Part shown: piece after piece, positions 21,673 to 33,731 of the stretch
Position numbering within the stretch: the stretch's first letter is position 1
Layout of the letters: every line of letters begins with the position of its first letter
DNA from: Cystobasidiopsis lactophilus
Taxonomy: Eukaryota > Basidiomycota > Agaricostilbomycetes > Agaricostilbales > Chionosphaeraceae
Direction of reading: 5' to 3'
DNA length: 64,000 bases
Assembly: GCA_001599975.1 (NCBI GenBank)
Contig: BCIO01000001.1
Coordinates: 1,612,001-1,676,000 of the forward strand
The notes under the pieces: model-generated
What the model saw: only the letters and a program-made list of their open reading frames with translations
Told to the model about the DNA's origin: nothing
The model's database searches: none
Position numbers and translations under genes: made by a program

Positions 21673-21981
21673 GCTGCACCTCCCTTTGTCTGGCTTGCTG
21701 GATCACCGTCTGAGCCTTCAATCCAGATGAGCTCGCCACCCTGTCCTCCTCTTCCTTCAACCGGCTGCGACATTTCCTGTTTACGACGCTAGCCTGAAAG
21801 TGCTTCTCGATAATTCATGCCTTCCGGAGACGCTGGACGAACATAGGTGTCTGGCTCATAGAAGTTTCAAATTCAATGAACTCCGTAAACGCAGAGCATT
21901 TTCCCCTGCCTATCATACAAACAACTCCCCCGAACAAATGCCGCAGACTTCGACTAGATCCAGTGCAAACCGCTCTTCGGA

Positions 21982-24508
21982 TCAAACGGTTTCGGGGTCC
22001 ACGCGGAGAGAAGGGGCCACAACACCCTCGTGAAGGGCCTTGCCGGCTGGGACCATCTGCGAACGCCCAAGACGCGTCAGTAAAGTTCATGAGAGGAAGA
22101 CAGAAAAAGCAAGAAGTACAGGGTAGACGTGCTCTCTGCATGACATAAGAGTGATCAGCACCCTAGCAGCAGTAACAGCAAGGGAGATGACTCACCCCTT
22201 GAACACGCGGGCGTCCAGAAGGATTGGGCGGTTGTTGTCGTACTCCATGAACTCCTTCATGATAGCCGGCAGCTCTTCCTTGTTGGAGACGCGGAGAGCC
22301 TTGACGCCCATTGCTTCGGCCAGCTTGCAGAAGTCGGGGTTTGTCATTTGGGTGTGCGAGTAGCGGTTCTCGTAGAACAGATCCTGCCATTGAAGCACCA
22401 TGCCCTGGAACTCGTTGTTGAGGCTATGGGGCGGACATCCGTGAGAAGAAGTCAGACGAGCAAATCCGATAAGCCTCACATGATGACCTTAACACCGATG
22501 TTGTATTGAGCCGCAGTAGCCAGCTCCATAGCGGTCATACTGTACTCGGTCTATGAGAATCAAGGGAGAAGATCATCGACAGATAGCCAACCTGAAGGAA
22601 GCGTCGCCATCGATGTCGACGACGTATTTTTCGGGAGCGGCAACTTTAGCGCCCACGCAAGATGGCAGGCCAAAGCCCATAGTCTGGAAGGAATCAATCT
22701 CGTCAATTGAGTCCAGAAATGAAGCGGCTCAACACTTACGCCCAGACCGCCGCTCGAAACCCACGAGCGAGGGTGGGTCCACCTGAAATGCTGGGCGGCC
22801 CACATCTGATGCTGGCCGACGCCGGTGGTGACGATGACCTGGTCCTTCTTGCCTTGGCACCACCTGTCCAGCTCCTCGATGACCTCTTGCGGCTTGAGCA
22901 GCTCGCCGTCCTTGCTGGGCACGTAGGTGAACGGGTAGCGCTTCTTCCAGCCGTCCAGCTGGTCGAACCACTCCTTGCGCTCGGGGCCCTTCTCGGGCAG
23001 CAGGGGCAGAAGAGCGCCCAGGTTGTGGGTGACGTCGCCCTCGATGGCGTAGGTGGCGTCGACGACCTTGTTGATGTTTTTGGGCTGGATCTCAAAGTGG
23101 ATGATGCCACCCCGGCCTTCGGACGCTGCCAGCTTGGCTGCCGGAGCAAAGGCGGGCAGGGTGCCGGTCACACGGTCGTCGAAGCGGGCGCCAAGGGCGA
23201 TAATGACATCGGCGGTCTGCATGGCCAGGTTGGCGTAGTGGGAGCCGTGCATGCCGAGCATGTGCAGAGACTTGGGGTCGTCCTCGTTGAACGCGCCGAG
23301 GCCCTGAAGGGTGGTGGTCACGGGGATGTTGCCCTTCGCGGCGAGCTCGGCGAGAACCTTAGGCCCTTCGACGCTGCTGAGCATCCCTTGGCCGGCGTAG
23401 ATGATGGGCTTCTTGGCGTTGGCAATAAGATCGGCCGCGGCCTTAAGCAGGGGGTAATCGGGGGTCGGGAAAGAGGGTGGCTCGGAGAGGGCGTCCGGCG
23501 CCGACGAAAGTCCGACTTTTTGGGAGAGGAAAGCGAGCGGGTTGGAAGGCAGGGTCTCCTGTGCGCGGTGGGGCTGGGTGTAGCGGAGAGGGATGGCCTG
23601 GCGCAGGATGCCGGCGGTCACATCCTTGGGCAGGTCGACCAAGACGGGACCAGGTCGGCCGGAGGTGGCGATCCTGAACGCCTCGTTGATGCGCCTGGGA
23701 AGGTCGGCAATGTCCTTGACCATGACGTTCCACTTCGTGCAGCTGCGGCTGATGCCCACAACGTCGGCCTCTTGGAAAGCGTCGCTGCCAATGGCGCTGG
23801 TGGCGACCTGGCCGCAGAAAACGACCATCGGCGTGCCATCCGACAAAGCATCCTGCATAGGTGTGATAACATTGGTGGCACCAGGCCCGGAAGTGACCAG
23901 CACAACGCCGGGCTTGCCAGACACTCGCGCATAGCCCTCGGCCATGTGGCCAGCACCTTGCTCGTGCCTCGGCAGGACGAAGTCGAAGTGCTTCGAGTTG
24001 TAGATTGCGTCAAAGACGGGCAGGATAGCGCCTCCAGGGTAGCCAAAGACGTGCTTCACGTTGTGGCGCAGCCTGCATGAAATTCACGCACAAATCGGCG
24101 ATGGCCCATCAGTTTCGACTTTTCTTGGGCGCACGCCAATCATAAAGTAGACACACATCATTTCGTGGAAGATCTGGCCACCAGAGAGGCCGACAAAGCT
24201 GGAATCGAGCGCCTCCTTTGGCTTGGTGCGGGCCTGCGGTCTTGCTGGCATTTGATAGGTTGGCGGCGTTTGGAACGACGGGCTGGGTTGAGGGCGACTG
24301 AAAGAGATCGAAAAGCACGTAAGACGGTGGCACATTATACTAGCAATAGAGGGACGACTTGCACTTCGGCCGCCTTGACTCGAGTCGACTGGCTGATGGC
24401 CCGCTTGGGGGCATCTTTTTGGGGCGCCGCGCTGGCTGAGAACTGTCTTGTTGGCGCTGGCTTGGGAACAGCGGCCAGGCGCCGCATTTGCTTGGACGCG
24501 GACTTCAT
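21982..24508 (-). CDS. ILV2: Acetolactate synthase catalytic subunit, mitochondrial
   Basis: Thiamine-diphosphate enzyme for the first shared step of branched-chain amino-acid synthesis (2 pyruvate to acetolactate, or pyruvate plus 2-oxobutyrate), in mitochondria. Landmarks: [34 protein letters not shown], the catalytic Glu in [30 protein letters not shown], the TPP motif DIDGDASF (near 22600), [20 protein letters not shown], and an end that splices to [17 protein letters not shown]. The first exon has a mitochondrial presequence ([17 protein letters not shown] then TRQFSASAA). The join between exon 1 and FVGL is not certain; the in-phase option uses a donor after AEVQ near 24360 and an acceptor before [12 protein letters not shown] near 24237. 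At least five introns. Divergent from urease. Confidence 0.95.
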
Positions 24509-24764
24509 CTTGCTTGATTCGACTCAAGAAAATTCCAAGGCGGAGAGGTTTGGGGTCACGCTGAAAACACCGAATTGTCGGCCTATTTCCGTTCGCGGTG
24601 CCCTTGCCATTGTTTCTGTAAAGTCGTCCACCAGCACTGCTATCAGAAACGGTCGAGATCCTGAACAGGCTGCCTTGCCGTCGAAAGCTGCCCTGCGACT
24701 GCGCATAAAGGGAAGAAAGACTTTCTTCCCTTGCTCAAGTGATAGAGCACAACTCAGTTCAGCC
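24509..24764. promoter_or_regulatory. Divergent promoter region of ILV2 and urease
   Basis: 256 bp between two start codons facing away from each other. It must serve both genes. No obvious GCN4-like or GATA cluster was found by eye. Confidence 0.4.
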
Positions 24765-27700
24765 ATGCTGCTCCTGCCTCGAGAAGAAGCCAAGCTTGCC
24801 TTGCATGCAGTAAGTATAGTATCGCTACCCGAACTGCACGACAGTGGCTCAAAATGAACGCAACCCAGGCCGGCTCGTTGGCCCAAAAGCGTTTGGCACG
24901 AGGCATTCGCCTCAACCTGACGGAAGCGACTGCTCTGATTGCAACAGTCTTACAAGAGTTGGTGAGGTCTTCTCCCAATCGCTATGGGCATGAGCTTTTC
25001 TTGACATTGAAGGCCAACAGATTCGAGATGGCCAGCACTCAGTTGCTGATTTGATGGCTCTGGGTTAGTCTTACCTTCTCGTTGGAGGAAATAAGCTCTG
25101 ATGCTGATGAAACAATAGGCAAGCACGTTCTCGGGCGCCGACATGTCCTGCCAGCCGTTCCGCACCTCCTCCACGAAATCCAAGTCGAGGGCACCTTCCG
25201 AGATGGCACCTTCCTCGTCACTGTGTGAGTGCCATATTGTCCGAAATACGTTTTTTTCCTACATCGAGCACGACCGCCGCAGACACGAACCAGTCTCGTC
25301 GGAAAACGTCGAAAGCCTGAAGTGGGCGCTGTATGGCAGCTTCTTGCCCCTCGACTCCGCCTCCCTTTTCGCCAGCGTTGAGGACGAACCAGAGCCTGTT
25401 ATACCTGGGGCCATCATTGCTGCTCCCGGCCCAATCGTCATCAACAAGAACCGGAAGAGGGTTCAGCTGCGCGTGACCAACATGGGCGACCGGCCCATTC
25501 AAGTCGGCTCTCGTATGCACTTCTCTTTCGAAAATGACAGCTCAGCTTGCTCTGACAGCTGCTGCTTGCAGACTATCACTTCTCCGAAGTTAACAAGTTT
25601 TTGGCCTTCGACCGGTCTCTCGCTCTCTTCAAGCGCCTGGACATTGCAGCCGGCACGGCTGTGCGCTTCGAGCCCGGCGACTCCAAAACGATCACTCTGG
25701 TCGAGATCGCTGGCAATAAGATCATGCGAGGCGGCAACAACCTGGCTGCCGGCTTGACGTACAACTCGTCGCAAGAAGAGAAGAACCGAGCGTGCGCCGA
25801 GATGGTCGAACTTGGCTTCAGCCATGTGCCAGCAGACCTGAGCAGTCTTAAAGCCAGCGAGGACATCGAGCCGTTCGAACTTTCACGGCAGTCGTATGCC
25901 GCCATGTACGGCCCGACGACCGGGGATCGGGTTCGATTAGGAGACACCGACTTGTGGATCCGAGTGGAGAAAGACTTGACGGTGTACGGGGATGAGCTCA
26001 AGTTTGGAGGCGGAAAGACTGTGCGGGATGGGATGGGTCAAGCATCCGGCTTGCGAGACAGCGAAGTCTTGGATTTGGTGCTCACCAACGCGTTGATCGT
26101 GGACTGGTCTGGCATCTACAAGGTTTGTTGATCTCACTTCGATGCTGCAGGAGATGATGAACAAAGCTGCGCATGTGCAGGCCGACATCGGAGTCAAGCA
26201 CGGGTACATCGTTGGCATCGGCAAGGCTGGCAACCCGGACATGATGGAAGGAGTGGACGAGAAGATGGTTGTCGGCGTCACCACCGAAGTTATTGCGGCC
26301 GAGAAGATGATCGTGACGGCGGGGGCCATCGACGCTCATGTTCACTGTGCGCCCTTTTTGGCTTTCCCTTCCCCATTTCGTAAATAACGCAACTGCCTCA
26401 GTCATTTGTCCCCAACTCTGTACTGAGGTCCGTTGCCCCTCCTCACACGCAATCAACAAGGCTAACGAAGGACCACAGGCATTGGCTTCTGGAATCACCA
26501 CGCTGATTGGCGGCGGGTGGGCTTCGTTTGCTCTAAGACTAGACAGAAAACCATCTCAATAAGTGATGTGGCAGGACTGGCCCGTCTGCGGGGACTTGCG
26601 CCACCACTTGTACGCCGTCCAAGACCGACCTGCACAACATGTTCGCAGCTTTCGATGACGTTCCACTCAACATCGCCGTCACGGGGAAAGGAAATGACAG
26701 CTCTCGTGTCGGCCTAGAAGACCAGATCAAAGCCGGCGTGGCAGGCCTGAAGCTGCACGAGGTTCGCTTCTTTGTTTCCCGCCTGTAGCACCTAGACTCA
26801 GTGCTTTCCTCAGGACTGGGGAACAACGCCTGCAGCCATCGATTCCTGCTTGACAGTCTGCGATGAGTACGATGTGCAAGTAAGCGCCCGTGCCTCTTCG
26901 CATATCCCGTTTCTAGTCTGATGGCGCCCAGGCGAACATCCACACCGACACTTTGAACGAATCTGGATATGTTGAAGGTCAGTGGCTGATGTTTTCGTGC
27001 TAGTAGATGTCGCTGAGCTTCGGGCCCAGATACGATTGCCGCTTTCAAAGGCCGAACAATTCACACATACCACACCGAAGGTAGGTCGTTCTGACGGTGA
27101 CATTCACTTCAAGGTACTGAAGGGCTGTCTTCGGACTCAGGCGCTGGTGGAGGTAAGTTGCCGGACTGCTAAGACGATGTCCTCTAATTTTGTGCACAGG
27201 GCATGCGCCCGATATCATCGTTGTTTGCGGACAAGAGAATGTCTTGCCCAGCTCCACCAACCCAACAAGGCCGTATTGCCACAACACGTTGGATGAGCAC
27301 CTTGACGTGAGTGCTACAAGCATCACTTGCGCCACGCATGTAGTAAAGCAAGCCCTCAGATGCTCATGGTGTGTCACCACTTGGACCGCTCTATCCCCGA
27401 GGACATTGCGTTTGCAGAGTCGCGGATCAGGGCGGAAACTGTAGCAGCCGAAGATGTAGGTCGACGCTGCCTCAGCTTTGTTGGTCCGATGCCTACCAAA
27501 TCCCAATTCGTTTCCAGGTTTTGCAAGACTCAGGCGCCATTTCGATCATCAGCTCAGACTCTCAAGCGATGGGGCGCATCGGCGAAGTGGTATCCAGGAC
27601 GTGGCGCACGGCAGCGAAGATGAAGACGATGACTGGCCCGCTAGCTTCGGATTCTGCAGAAGACGACAACAACCGCGTGAAGCGCTATGTCTCAAAATAC

Positions 27701-28300
27701 ACCATCAACCCAGCGCTAGTCCATGGCATGGGCCACGTCCTGGGCGACATTGCGGTGGGCAAACTGGCCGATTTGGTGCTCTGGACGCCAGCCAACTTCG
27801 GTGTGCGGCCGTCCAATGTGATCAAGGGCGGCTTGATTGCCTACGCTCAGATGGGTGACGCCAACGCTTCCATCCCCACGGTGCAGCCTGTTCTTGCCAG
27901 GCCCATGTTCGCCGCGTCTGCGGGAGCAGCGCCGCGTTGCTCCGTTCTCTTCGTCTCGGAAGTCTCTATGTCGACAGGTCAGCAGTGCTTTCTTTCTGTC
28001 TTACCAGATGCCTACTCACCGATTCTCCGGACCGAAGGCATCATCAAGGAGGCCAATTTGAGGAAGACGATCAAGGCCGTCAAAGGCTGCCGCACTGTCA
28101 CCAAAAAGCACATGAAGCACAATGACACCTTGCCAAATATCACCGTGGATCCGGAGACTTACAAGGTGACGGCAGACGGCCAGGTGCGCGGACCCTCCTT
28201 TCGTGCTGCTGTACGCCCTCTGAGCGCGTCTCTCCGACAGCATTGCACTGTGGCACCAGCTACTGAGCTGCCTCTGACCCAGAACTATATGCTGTTTTAG
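24765..28300 (+). CDS. URE1: Urease, single-chain fungal type
   Basis: Nickel enzyme that splits urea to ammonia and carbamate in the cytosol. All three bacterial-type parts are present in one chain. Gamma part: [15 protein letters not shown], then [20 protein letters not shown] and [20 protein letters not shown]. Beta part: [20 protein letters not shown]. Alpha part: [20 protein letters not shown], nickel ligands AIDAHVH, the carbamylated lysine in [27 protein letters not shown], the flap MVCHHLD, and [17 protein letters not shown]. The last intron (near 28182-28243) leads to the end [12 protein letters not shown] dozen or more introns split it. The start at 24765 follows from the family N-terminus and is better than the downstream ATG at 24854. 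Accessory proteins are not in the window. The stop is 6 bp from the opposing gene. Confidence 0.95.
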
Positions 28301-28306
28301 AAGCAC

Positions 28307-30292
28307 TCAAAATCTGCTTCTCTGGGTTAAAGATGCAACAAACTTTTGAACGGCAGCTTTGGCTTTGCCCACGCCCCCTTCCCTGTTCTTCTGAGAGTGC
28401 TTGTTGTCGGCCCCTGGTCGATGTCTGAGCGGCGTGGACGCTTCGCCGACCCAAGTGGAGCCCTTCTTGTCCCAGGCCCACTGCAGCATTCGGTACAGCC
28501 CGCCGATGAAAGCTTCTTCGACGGACATGCCCGCAGATGGAAGGCATGGCACAAGGCAGTTGCGACTGTTGGGCGGCGTCGGGTCGTCCAAACTGCCAGC
28601 TCCGAAGGCGCTGCCGCCGACGAGGCCTGAGCGCCAGATGCTCATCGGGGTTTCCATGTCCAGGAAGGGCACGCCAACTTTAGGCAGGATGACTCGTCGC
28701 AAGATGTGGTTCTGGAGGACGGTCTGGAGGTTGTAGAACAGGATGTCCAGTTCGACGAGTTCAGAAGAGGCGTCGGTGGGGTCTTTGAGGAGCAGCTCTT
28801 GCATGGAAGGGGGCTGCCAGAACGGTGCTGGCCCATCGCCAGGAGAATCCACCCAGTCTGACACCACATTGGTTGCGGTCTTGTTGTTGGACGCTGCAGC
28901 ACAATCGGCCTGCATTCGCCAGCCTCCGCGCCAGACCACCAGCCCTCCGAAGCTCCATGTGACTTGACTGTTCCGCAATGATGCCAACACCTCTGCCAGC
29001 CACACTTCCTTGGTCAGCGCTACGGCCAGATCTAGGAGCTCGACTGCCTTGTCCTCGCCTGCCCACGAACCCTCGGCGAGCGAGACGACTCGACTGCTGA
29101 ATTCAGACGAGGCTGCCGGAAATGCCATGGGCGCTCTTGAGAAGATGATGAGGTCGGCTCGCTTAAAATCTGGCGTAATAAAGTTGTCGAGCTCGCGCAC
29201 TCCAAGCTGAGGGTGAATGTAAACCGGATCGATCACATCGTCCGGGGCGTGTACGATGAAGCCGTCGTTGCGCCGGTACCTGAACATCGTCGTGGTGTCC
29301 TTGGAAGGTGGGTGCGGGCTGCTCTGGTTCCACTTGTGGGTGTGCGTGTGGGCTGGCGGGACCGGCAAGCGCTTGAATGCCAGTTCATCCCCTTCCCAGC
29401 CATCGAGCTCCCCACGCTGCAGCGACTCTTGGGGGCATATGGCGTGCTCATAGCAGTATAGATCGCCAAAGCAGGTGAGTGGAATCGGAGTCGTCCAGTC
29501 CAGGAACAAGTCGTGCATGTAGTATTGCGCGATGTCCCCACTCATCAGAATGTACTTCTTTTGCAGCAGGCGGCACAGCTCTTTTCGCGTCGGAAGAGGC
29601 TTCTTGGGGTCAAATTTGATGTGGTCGGGCAGCTGAGCGGCGCAGGACGGGTTGGGCTGCCACCTGTACTTCAAGCTGTGGCGCACGTCCCAGTCTGAAC
29701 TCGATTCGGTGCCCTGGCGACCTTTGTAGTAACGCTTGTCGCATGCTGCCAGAACGCTGGACTGTTTGTGGACCGTGAGACCAGCCAGCTGCCCATCCAG
29801 ATGCGCGCCGTGCGGGTCGTACTCCCACAAGCCCTGGCTCGACACGCAGTCCAGATATTCCTGCAGCTCTTGAGCTTCTGCACGAGATGTCACGCTGGAT
29901 CCGGGCACTCCCTCGAGGAGGTCCAGCTCGAAAGTGCGAAAGTATTCGTGCAGCTCCTGGTCGGCGATTGCTTCCAGCGCTTGTATCGCCTCCGCCCAGC
30001 TCGCCTCGAAAGTCCCGATGTCTGCCATGTCTGCATCAAAGCGAGGCATTCCTGGGCGCAGGCGAAGAGCAGCAGGAGAGGCAGACACGGGCAAGAGTCG
30101 GTGCACGGGCGGTTTTGAATGGTCTTCGACGATGGCCATACGGGCCCTCATCTCTTGCGGGACATAGTCGCCTCCCTGCCCTGGATCTTCTTCCGCATTT
30201 CCAGACCAGTTGCTGAGCGTGTAATAGGCGCCGAAGAAGACTAGCGCCACGAATGCGGCGCGTGGAGCTTTGGAGAGAGAAATGCGAGGCAT
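28307..30292 (-). CDS. Type II membrane protein resembling a degenerate PC-esterase (TBL-like)
   Basis: Single exon of 661 codons. One N-terminal anchor (AFVALVFFGAYYTLSNW) suggests a Golgi-lumenal protein. The core resembles PC-esterase/trichome-birefringence-like proteins: ELCRLLQKKYILMSGDIAQY at the place of the GDS block, LTCFGDLYCYEHAIC, ADLIIFSRAP, and a C-terminal CLVPCLPSAGMSVEEAF, like the usual C-x-x-C-L-P-G end. The catalytic Ser of GDS is Ile here, and the D-x-x-H pair is not seen before CLVPC. Either it is a non-catalytic relative or the family call is wrong. Relatives O-acetylate polysaccharides. A His/Thr/Pro-rich loop (PPAHTHTHKWNQSSPHPP) sits mid-protein. Role inferred, not shown. 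Confidence 0.5.
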   Translation of the reverse strand: MPRISLSKAPRAAFVALVFFGAYYTLSNWSGNAEEDPGQGGDYVPQEMRARMAIVEDHSKPPVHRLLPVSASPAALRLRPGMPRFDADMADIGTFEASWAEAIQALEAIADQELHEYFRTFELDLLEGVPGSSVTSRAEAQELQEYLDCVSSQGLWEYDPHGAHLDGQLAGLTVHKQSSVLAACDKRYYKGRQGTESSSDWDVRHSLKYRWQPNPSCAAQLPDHIKFDPKKPLPTRKELCRLLQKKYILMSGDIAQYYMHDLFLDWTTPIPLTCFGDLYCYEHAICPQESLQRGELDGWEGDELAFKRLPVPPAHTHTHKWNQSSPHPPSKDTTTMFRYRRNDGFIVHAPDDVIDPVYIHPQLGVRELDNFITPDFKRADLIIFSRAPMAFPAASSEFSSRVVSLAEGSWAGEDKAVELLDLAVALTKEVWLAEVLASLRNSQVTWSFGGLVVWRGGWRMQADCAAASNNKTATNVVSDWVDSPGDGPAPFWQPPSMQELLLKDPTDASSELVELDILFYNLQTVLQNHILRRVILPKVGVPFLDMETPMSIWRSGLVGGSAFGAGSLDDPTPPNSRNCLVPCLPSAGMSVEEAFIGGLYRMLQWAWDKKGSTWVGEASTPLRHRPGADNKHSQKNREGGVGKAKAAVQKFVASLTQRSRF

Positions 30293-30491
30293 GGTGCCCT
30301 CTCAAGGCGCACTTTCGAGCTTTTCGGCGAGTCTGTAAAGCACCAGGCTCTGCACAGACGGGGTATCGAGGTCGTAGCTGAGTTGTCGTGGACGGGAGGG
30401 TGAAAAAGCCGGACGGCGCGTCTTTCCCAAAAAGTGAGGCAGCTCAGCCCAGAATCGTGGTGGCAATTTTGCATGTTACGGCTCTATAAAG

Positions 30492-31873
30492 CTAGCGAAC
30501 AGGGGCCCAATTGGTAAGCATGGCCTTGCCCTTCAGCCAGGACACCAGTTTGCTGGCCACTGGCAGGGAGCCAACTTGGCCAGCGCCTCGGCTGAGCCCG
30601 AATGAGATGACCCCAGCAGCAAGTTGGTCGCCCGTGTAGATTTTAAGTTTGGCGCTGGGGTTCTTGATCAGTGCGAGCACATTTGAAGCGGCCAATGCAC
30701 TGCGTTCGAGCTGAAAGTGAGTCCTAACTAACTTGCAGGCCAAGCGTATCAAAACTAGTACCCAGTGGCATCGGCAATGTAAGCGAACTTTCGTTTGTTG
30801 GACGCGATATCGCCTGCAAATAATAACCACAGAAAGTATATGAGCATCGGGCGCGCCGCTAAGAAGAGAGTGCAACTCGCCAATGGCAAACACGGTGGCG
30901 TCTTGACCGGATTGTAAGGTCGCTTTGACGTCGACGTAGCCCTCCTTGTTGAGCAGTTGCTTAGGAAGATACTCCGAAGAGGGGTGGAAGCCAACAGCCG
31001 AAATAAAGAGACCACTCAGCGTATCGGTGCTGAGCACCACGCTGACCTCTTCGAATGAGGTCTCCGCAGGCGCGATCACTCTGCTGTTATATCTCGTGTC
31101 CACTCCAGCCTTTTCCAAATGGTTTTGCATCTTGTGGGCCACCGATCGATTCCATCCGTTCTTGGACAGAGGTCCTGGCTCGGCGCTACCCCTGCCGTCA
31201 GCCCATGACGCTAGGTTTAGCCCAGTCAGAGGGATCTCACTCGACCAGCACCACCTTTTTGGTCTTGCCGTACTTGGCAGTGATTTCGCCAGCGAGTTCG
31301 ATGCCGACTGGCCCACCGCCAGCAATGACAATTCGGCTGCTGTCCTGGATCGCGGCGGCCAGCTTTGCTGCGTCTTGTTGCAAGAGAGCGCTGGGGTCGC
31401 CTTCGGGTCCCCTGACCTTCCAGGGACGGCTGGCACTACTTCCACTTGCCACGATGACTGCAATGTGTCAGTCTTGGCCGGACGTGCGCCGAGACAATGG
31501 GAATGGCGCTGACGGAAATCGTAGGCCACCGAATCACCGTTCGCCACAGACACTTTTTTGGTGACCAAATCTATACCAGTTACAAAGCTGGTCACCTTCT
31601 TGACGTTCTTAAACTTGGCGAGCCACTTGTCGTAAGGAGTGAAGGCCCGTTCCGTGAAGTCTGCATCGACGACGGCCCGAGGAAGTCTGATCGACGGCTC
31701 TTAAGTGGAGATATACTGGGCAAAATTCGTCACTCCACTCACGCCGGGTGCCAGACGAATCGAGAATTGGGCTCAATCACCACAATGTCCCACCCCTCCC
31801 TCAATTTTGGGGCTATTTTGGCCACGAAAGAAACACCAGCGTGCGAGAGTCCAATCACTACGACTGTAGGCAT
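30492..31873 (-). CDS. AIF/AMID-like FAD-NAD(P)H oxidoreductase, tandem copy A
   Basis: Pyridine-nucleotide-disulfide oxidoreductase of the AIF family (FSP1/AMID, yeast Aif1). The start MPTVVVIGLSHAGVSFVAKI has a modified FAD-binding glycine motif (G-x-S-x-A-G) and continues VIEPNSRFVWHPA. The NAD(P)H-binding motif is RIVIAGGGPVGIELAGEITA. A third block, LFISAVGFHPSSEYLPKQLL, precedes the second FAD contact near VFAIGEL. It ends MLTNWAPVR. At least six introns. The family reduces quinones with NADH and is linked to oxidative stress or death signalling; the physiological role here is unknown. Copy B (32360-33731) has the same order of motifs, so the two are tandem paralogues. Confidence 0.8.
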
Positions 31874-32359
31874 CTTGTGGAGAGGGAGAGGCCGTCGGAG
31901 GAAGACAAGGCTCGTGAATGATGCCCGCCTGCCCCTCGGCCCTCGGCGCAAATTCGAATGCGTAGAAGGGCTAAGATGCGCACAGACACCCAAATCACCA
32001 GAGTCATATAATCGACAAAAACCTTGCATTGTTACTCCAATTGAGCCAAACCGGGAAGCAGTAGAGAGATCTGAGGCAGGATCTGTGCCTTGGCAAGTGG
32101 CAAGCAACGAGACCTTGGGGCAAGACGTTCTCCGCGAGGTGCTGATCGATAGCGCTTTGCCTGATGTTTGCAGCAGTTCGTTCGGACTCAAATCGTACAG
32201 CGCAAGGCTCGAGGGCTTGTGGAAGGCAAGAGCAAGGTGGCAACTTCCGAACTCGGGTCCCGATCTCTTTCGCAGAGCATAGTGGTGGTTGGCGGCGTTA
32301 TCAAGTAACAAATGAAAACAATCTACGGACAGTGATCTAAAAGTATAACAGTGAGTCTC
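31874..32359. other. Intergenic region between tandem AIF-like genes
   Basis: 486 bp between the stop of copy B and the start of copy A. It holds the promoter of copy A. The long plus-strand open frame that crosses it is antisense and shows no family features. Confidence 0.35.
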
Positions 32360-33731
32360 TCAGAGGGGCATCTTGCTAACGAGCATGTCGCCGCCTTTGA
32401 TGCTCTTCACCATGAAACCCGGGAATGGAACCCAGCCCAGTCTGCCGGCACCCCTGGCCTTTCCGACAGTAACCAGACCCATCTGCGAACAGCCAGGGTC
32501 AGCCATAGCCTCCCTATGGATAAGAAAGGTCGAAGACTCACAAACATCCCGTTGTCTCCGTCGTAAGTTTTGAGTGAGGCGCTGGCGCTCTTGGTCAAGG
32601 CCAAAACGTTGGCAGCGGCGACGGCGGACATGGATCCGGCAATATGGGCAAATTTGCGTTCGTAGGACGCCACATCGCCTGTTAGGCACTCGTGTCAGCA
32701 GCGAAAGCACAAAGAGTGGCTGAGCCCCATACCGATCGCAAAAACAGATGGGTCGGCAGCAGATTGTAACGTAAGCTTGGTGTCCACAAAGCCCTTCGCG
32801 TTCAGGAGCTCTTTGGGCACGAAGGATGCGACCGGGTGGAAGCCGACTGCCGAAACATAGACGCCAGTCAAGGTGGAAGCGTCAGATAGGGTGATGGTTG
32901 TCTCTTCGAAAGATGTTGGAGTGGGAGAGACGACCTTGACGTTGTGAAGGACTTCGACGCCGAGATCCTTGAGCATGCCCTCGACTTTGCCGCCGATCGA
33001 GTCGCCCCAGCCACCGGCACGCAAGACTTGCTTGCCCGAGCTGGAAATTGGCAGATGAGCTATGTTCGGCTAGTGCACAGAAGCTGAAGCGCTCACTCCA
33101 CCAAGATGATGCGTTTGGAGTTTCCATACTTCTCCTTCAGCTCGCCGACAGTTTCGACGCCCACGGGTCCGGCGCCAGCGACAACCACCGTTGAGGCAGA
33201 AGCGATCGCACCGGCAAGCTTGACGATTTCCGCCTTCATGGCCACGCTGGGGTCACCCCCTTCATTGGCAATCACCTTCCACGGCTGGCTGGCACCGCTG
33301 CCGGTGGCGATGACAACTGCAGAGGGCAGCTTGAGATCCGCGTTCTCGTCAACAGCTTTTAAGTGGGCTCACGGATATCGTAGGAGAGCGACTCCCCGCT
33401 GGTAAGGGCAACAGATTTGGCGGCGAGGTCGATGCCGGACGCGAAAGTCTTGACGAACTTGACGTTGGGGAACTTGGCCGAAAGCTTGTCGTAGGACACG
33501 AAGAGCTTATCGGCAAAGCTGGCGTCGGCCAGAGCACGAGGCAGGCCAATATGCCACACATACATGGACGAGGGCTCGACGACTAGTGATCGAGTGAGTC
33601 CCTGGGTCTGGCGAAGAAAACGCATTCTCCTCACCGACGATCTCCCAGCCAGCAGACAGCTTGGGAGCGAGAGCGGATATGAAGCCCACGCCAGCGTGCG
33701 AGGCACCGAGGACGAGAATTGTTTTCGACAT
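32360..33731 (-). CDS. AIF/AMID-like FAD-NAD(P)H oxidoreductase, tandem copy B
   Basis: Paralogue of copy A. It starts MSKTILVLGASHAGVGFISA, with the same modified G-x-S-x-A-G FAD motif. The NAD(P)H motif is VVVAGAGPVGVETVGELKEK. Later blocks are TGVYVSAVGFHPVASFVPKE and DPSVFAIG. The end is FMVKSIKGGDMLVSKMPL. About six introns, several at places similar to copy A. Copy B is somewhat closer to the standard family in the first exon. The two stand head to tail with a 486-bp spacer, which fits unequal crossover followed by divergence. Confidence 0.8.

Noticed and set aside
22707-24080. 457-codon open frame on the plus strand
   Set aside because: It lies wholly antisense to the ILV2 coding exons and has Gly/Val/Asp-rich composition from the opposite strand's codon bias. 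No domain is visible.
31497-32282. 261-codon plus-strand frame between the AIF-like genes
   Set aside because: Partly antisense to copy A and otherwise intergenic; no recognisable domain, no intron signals.
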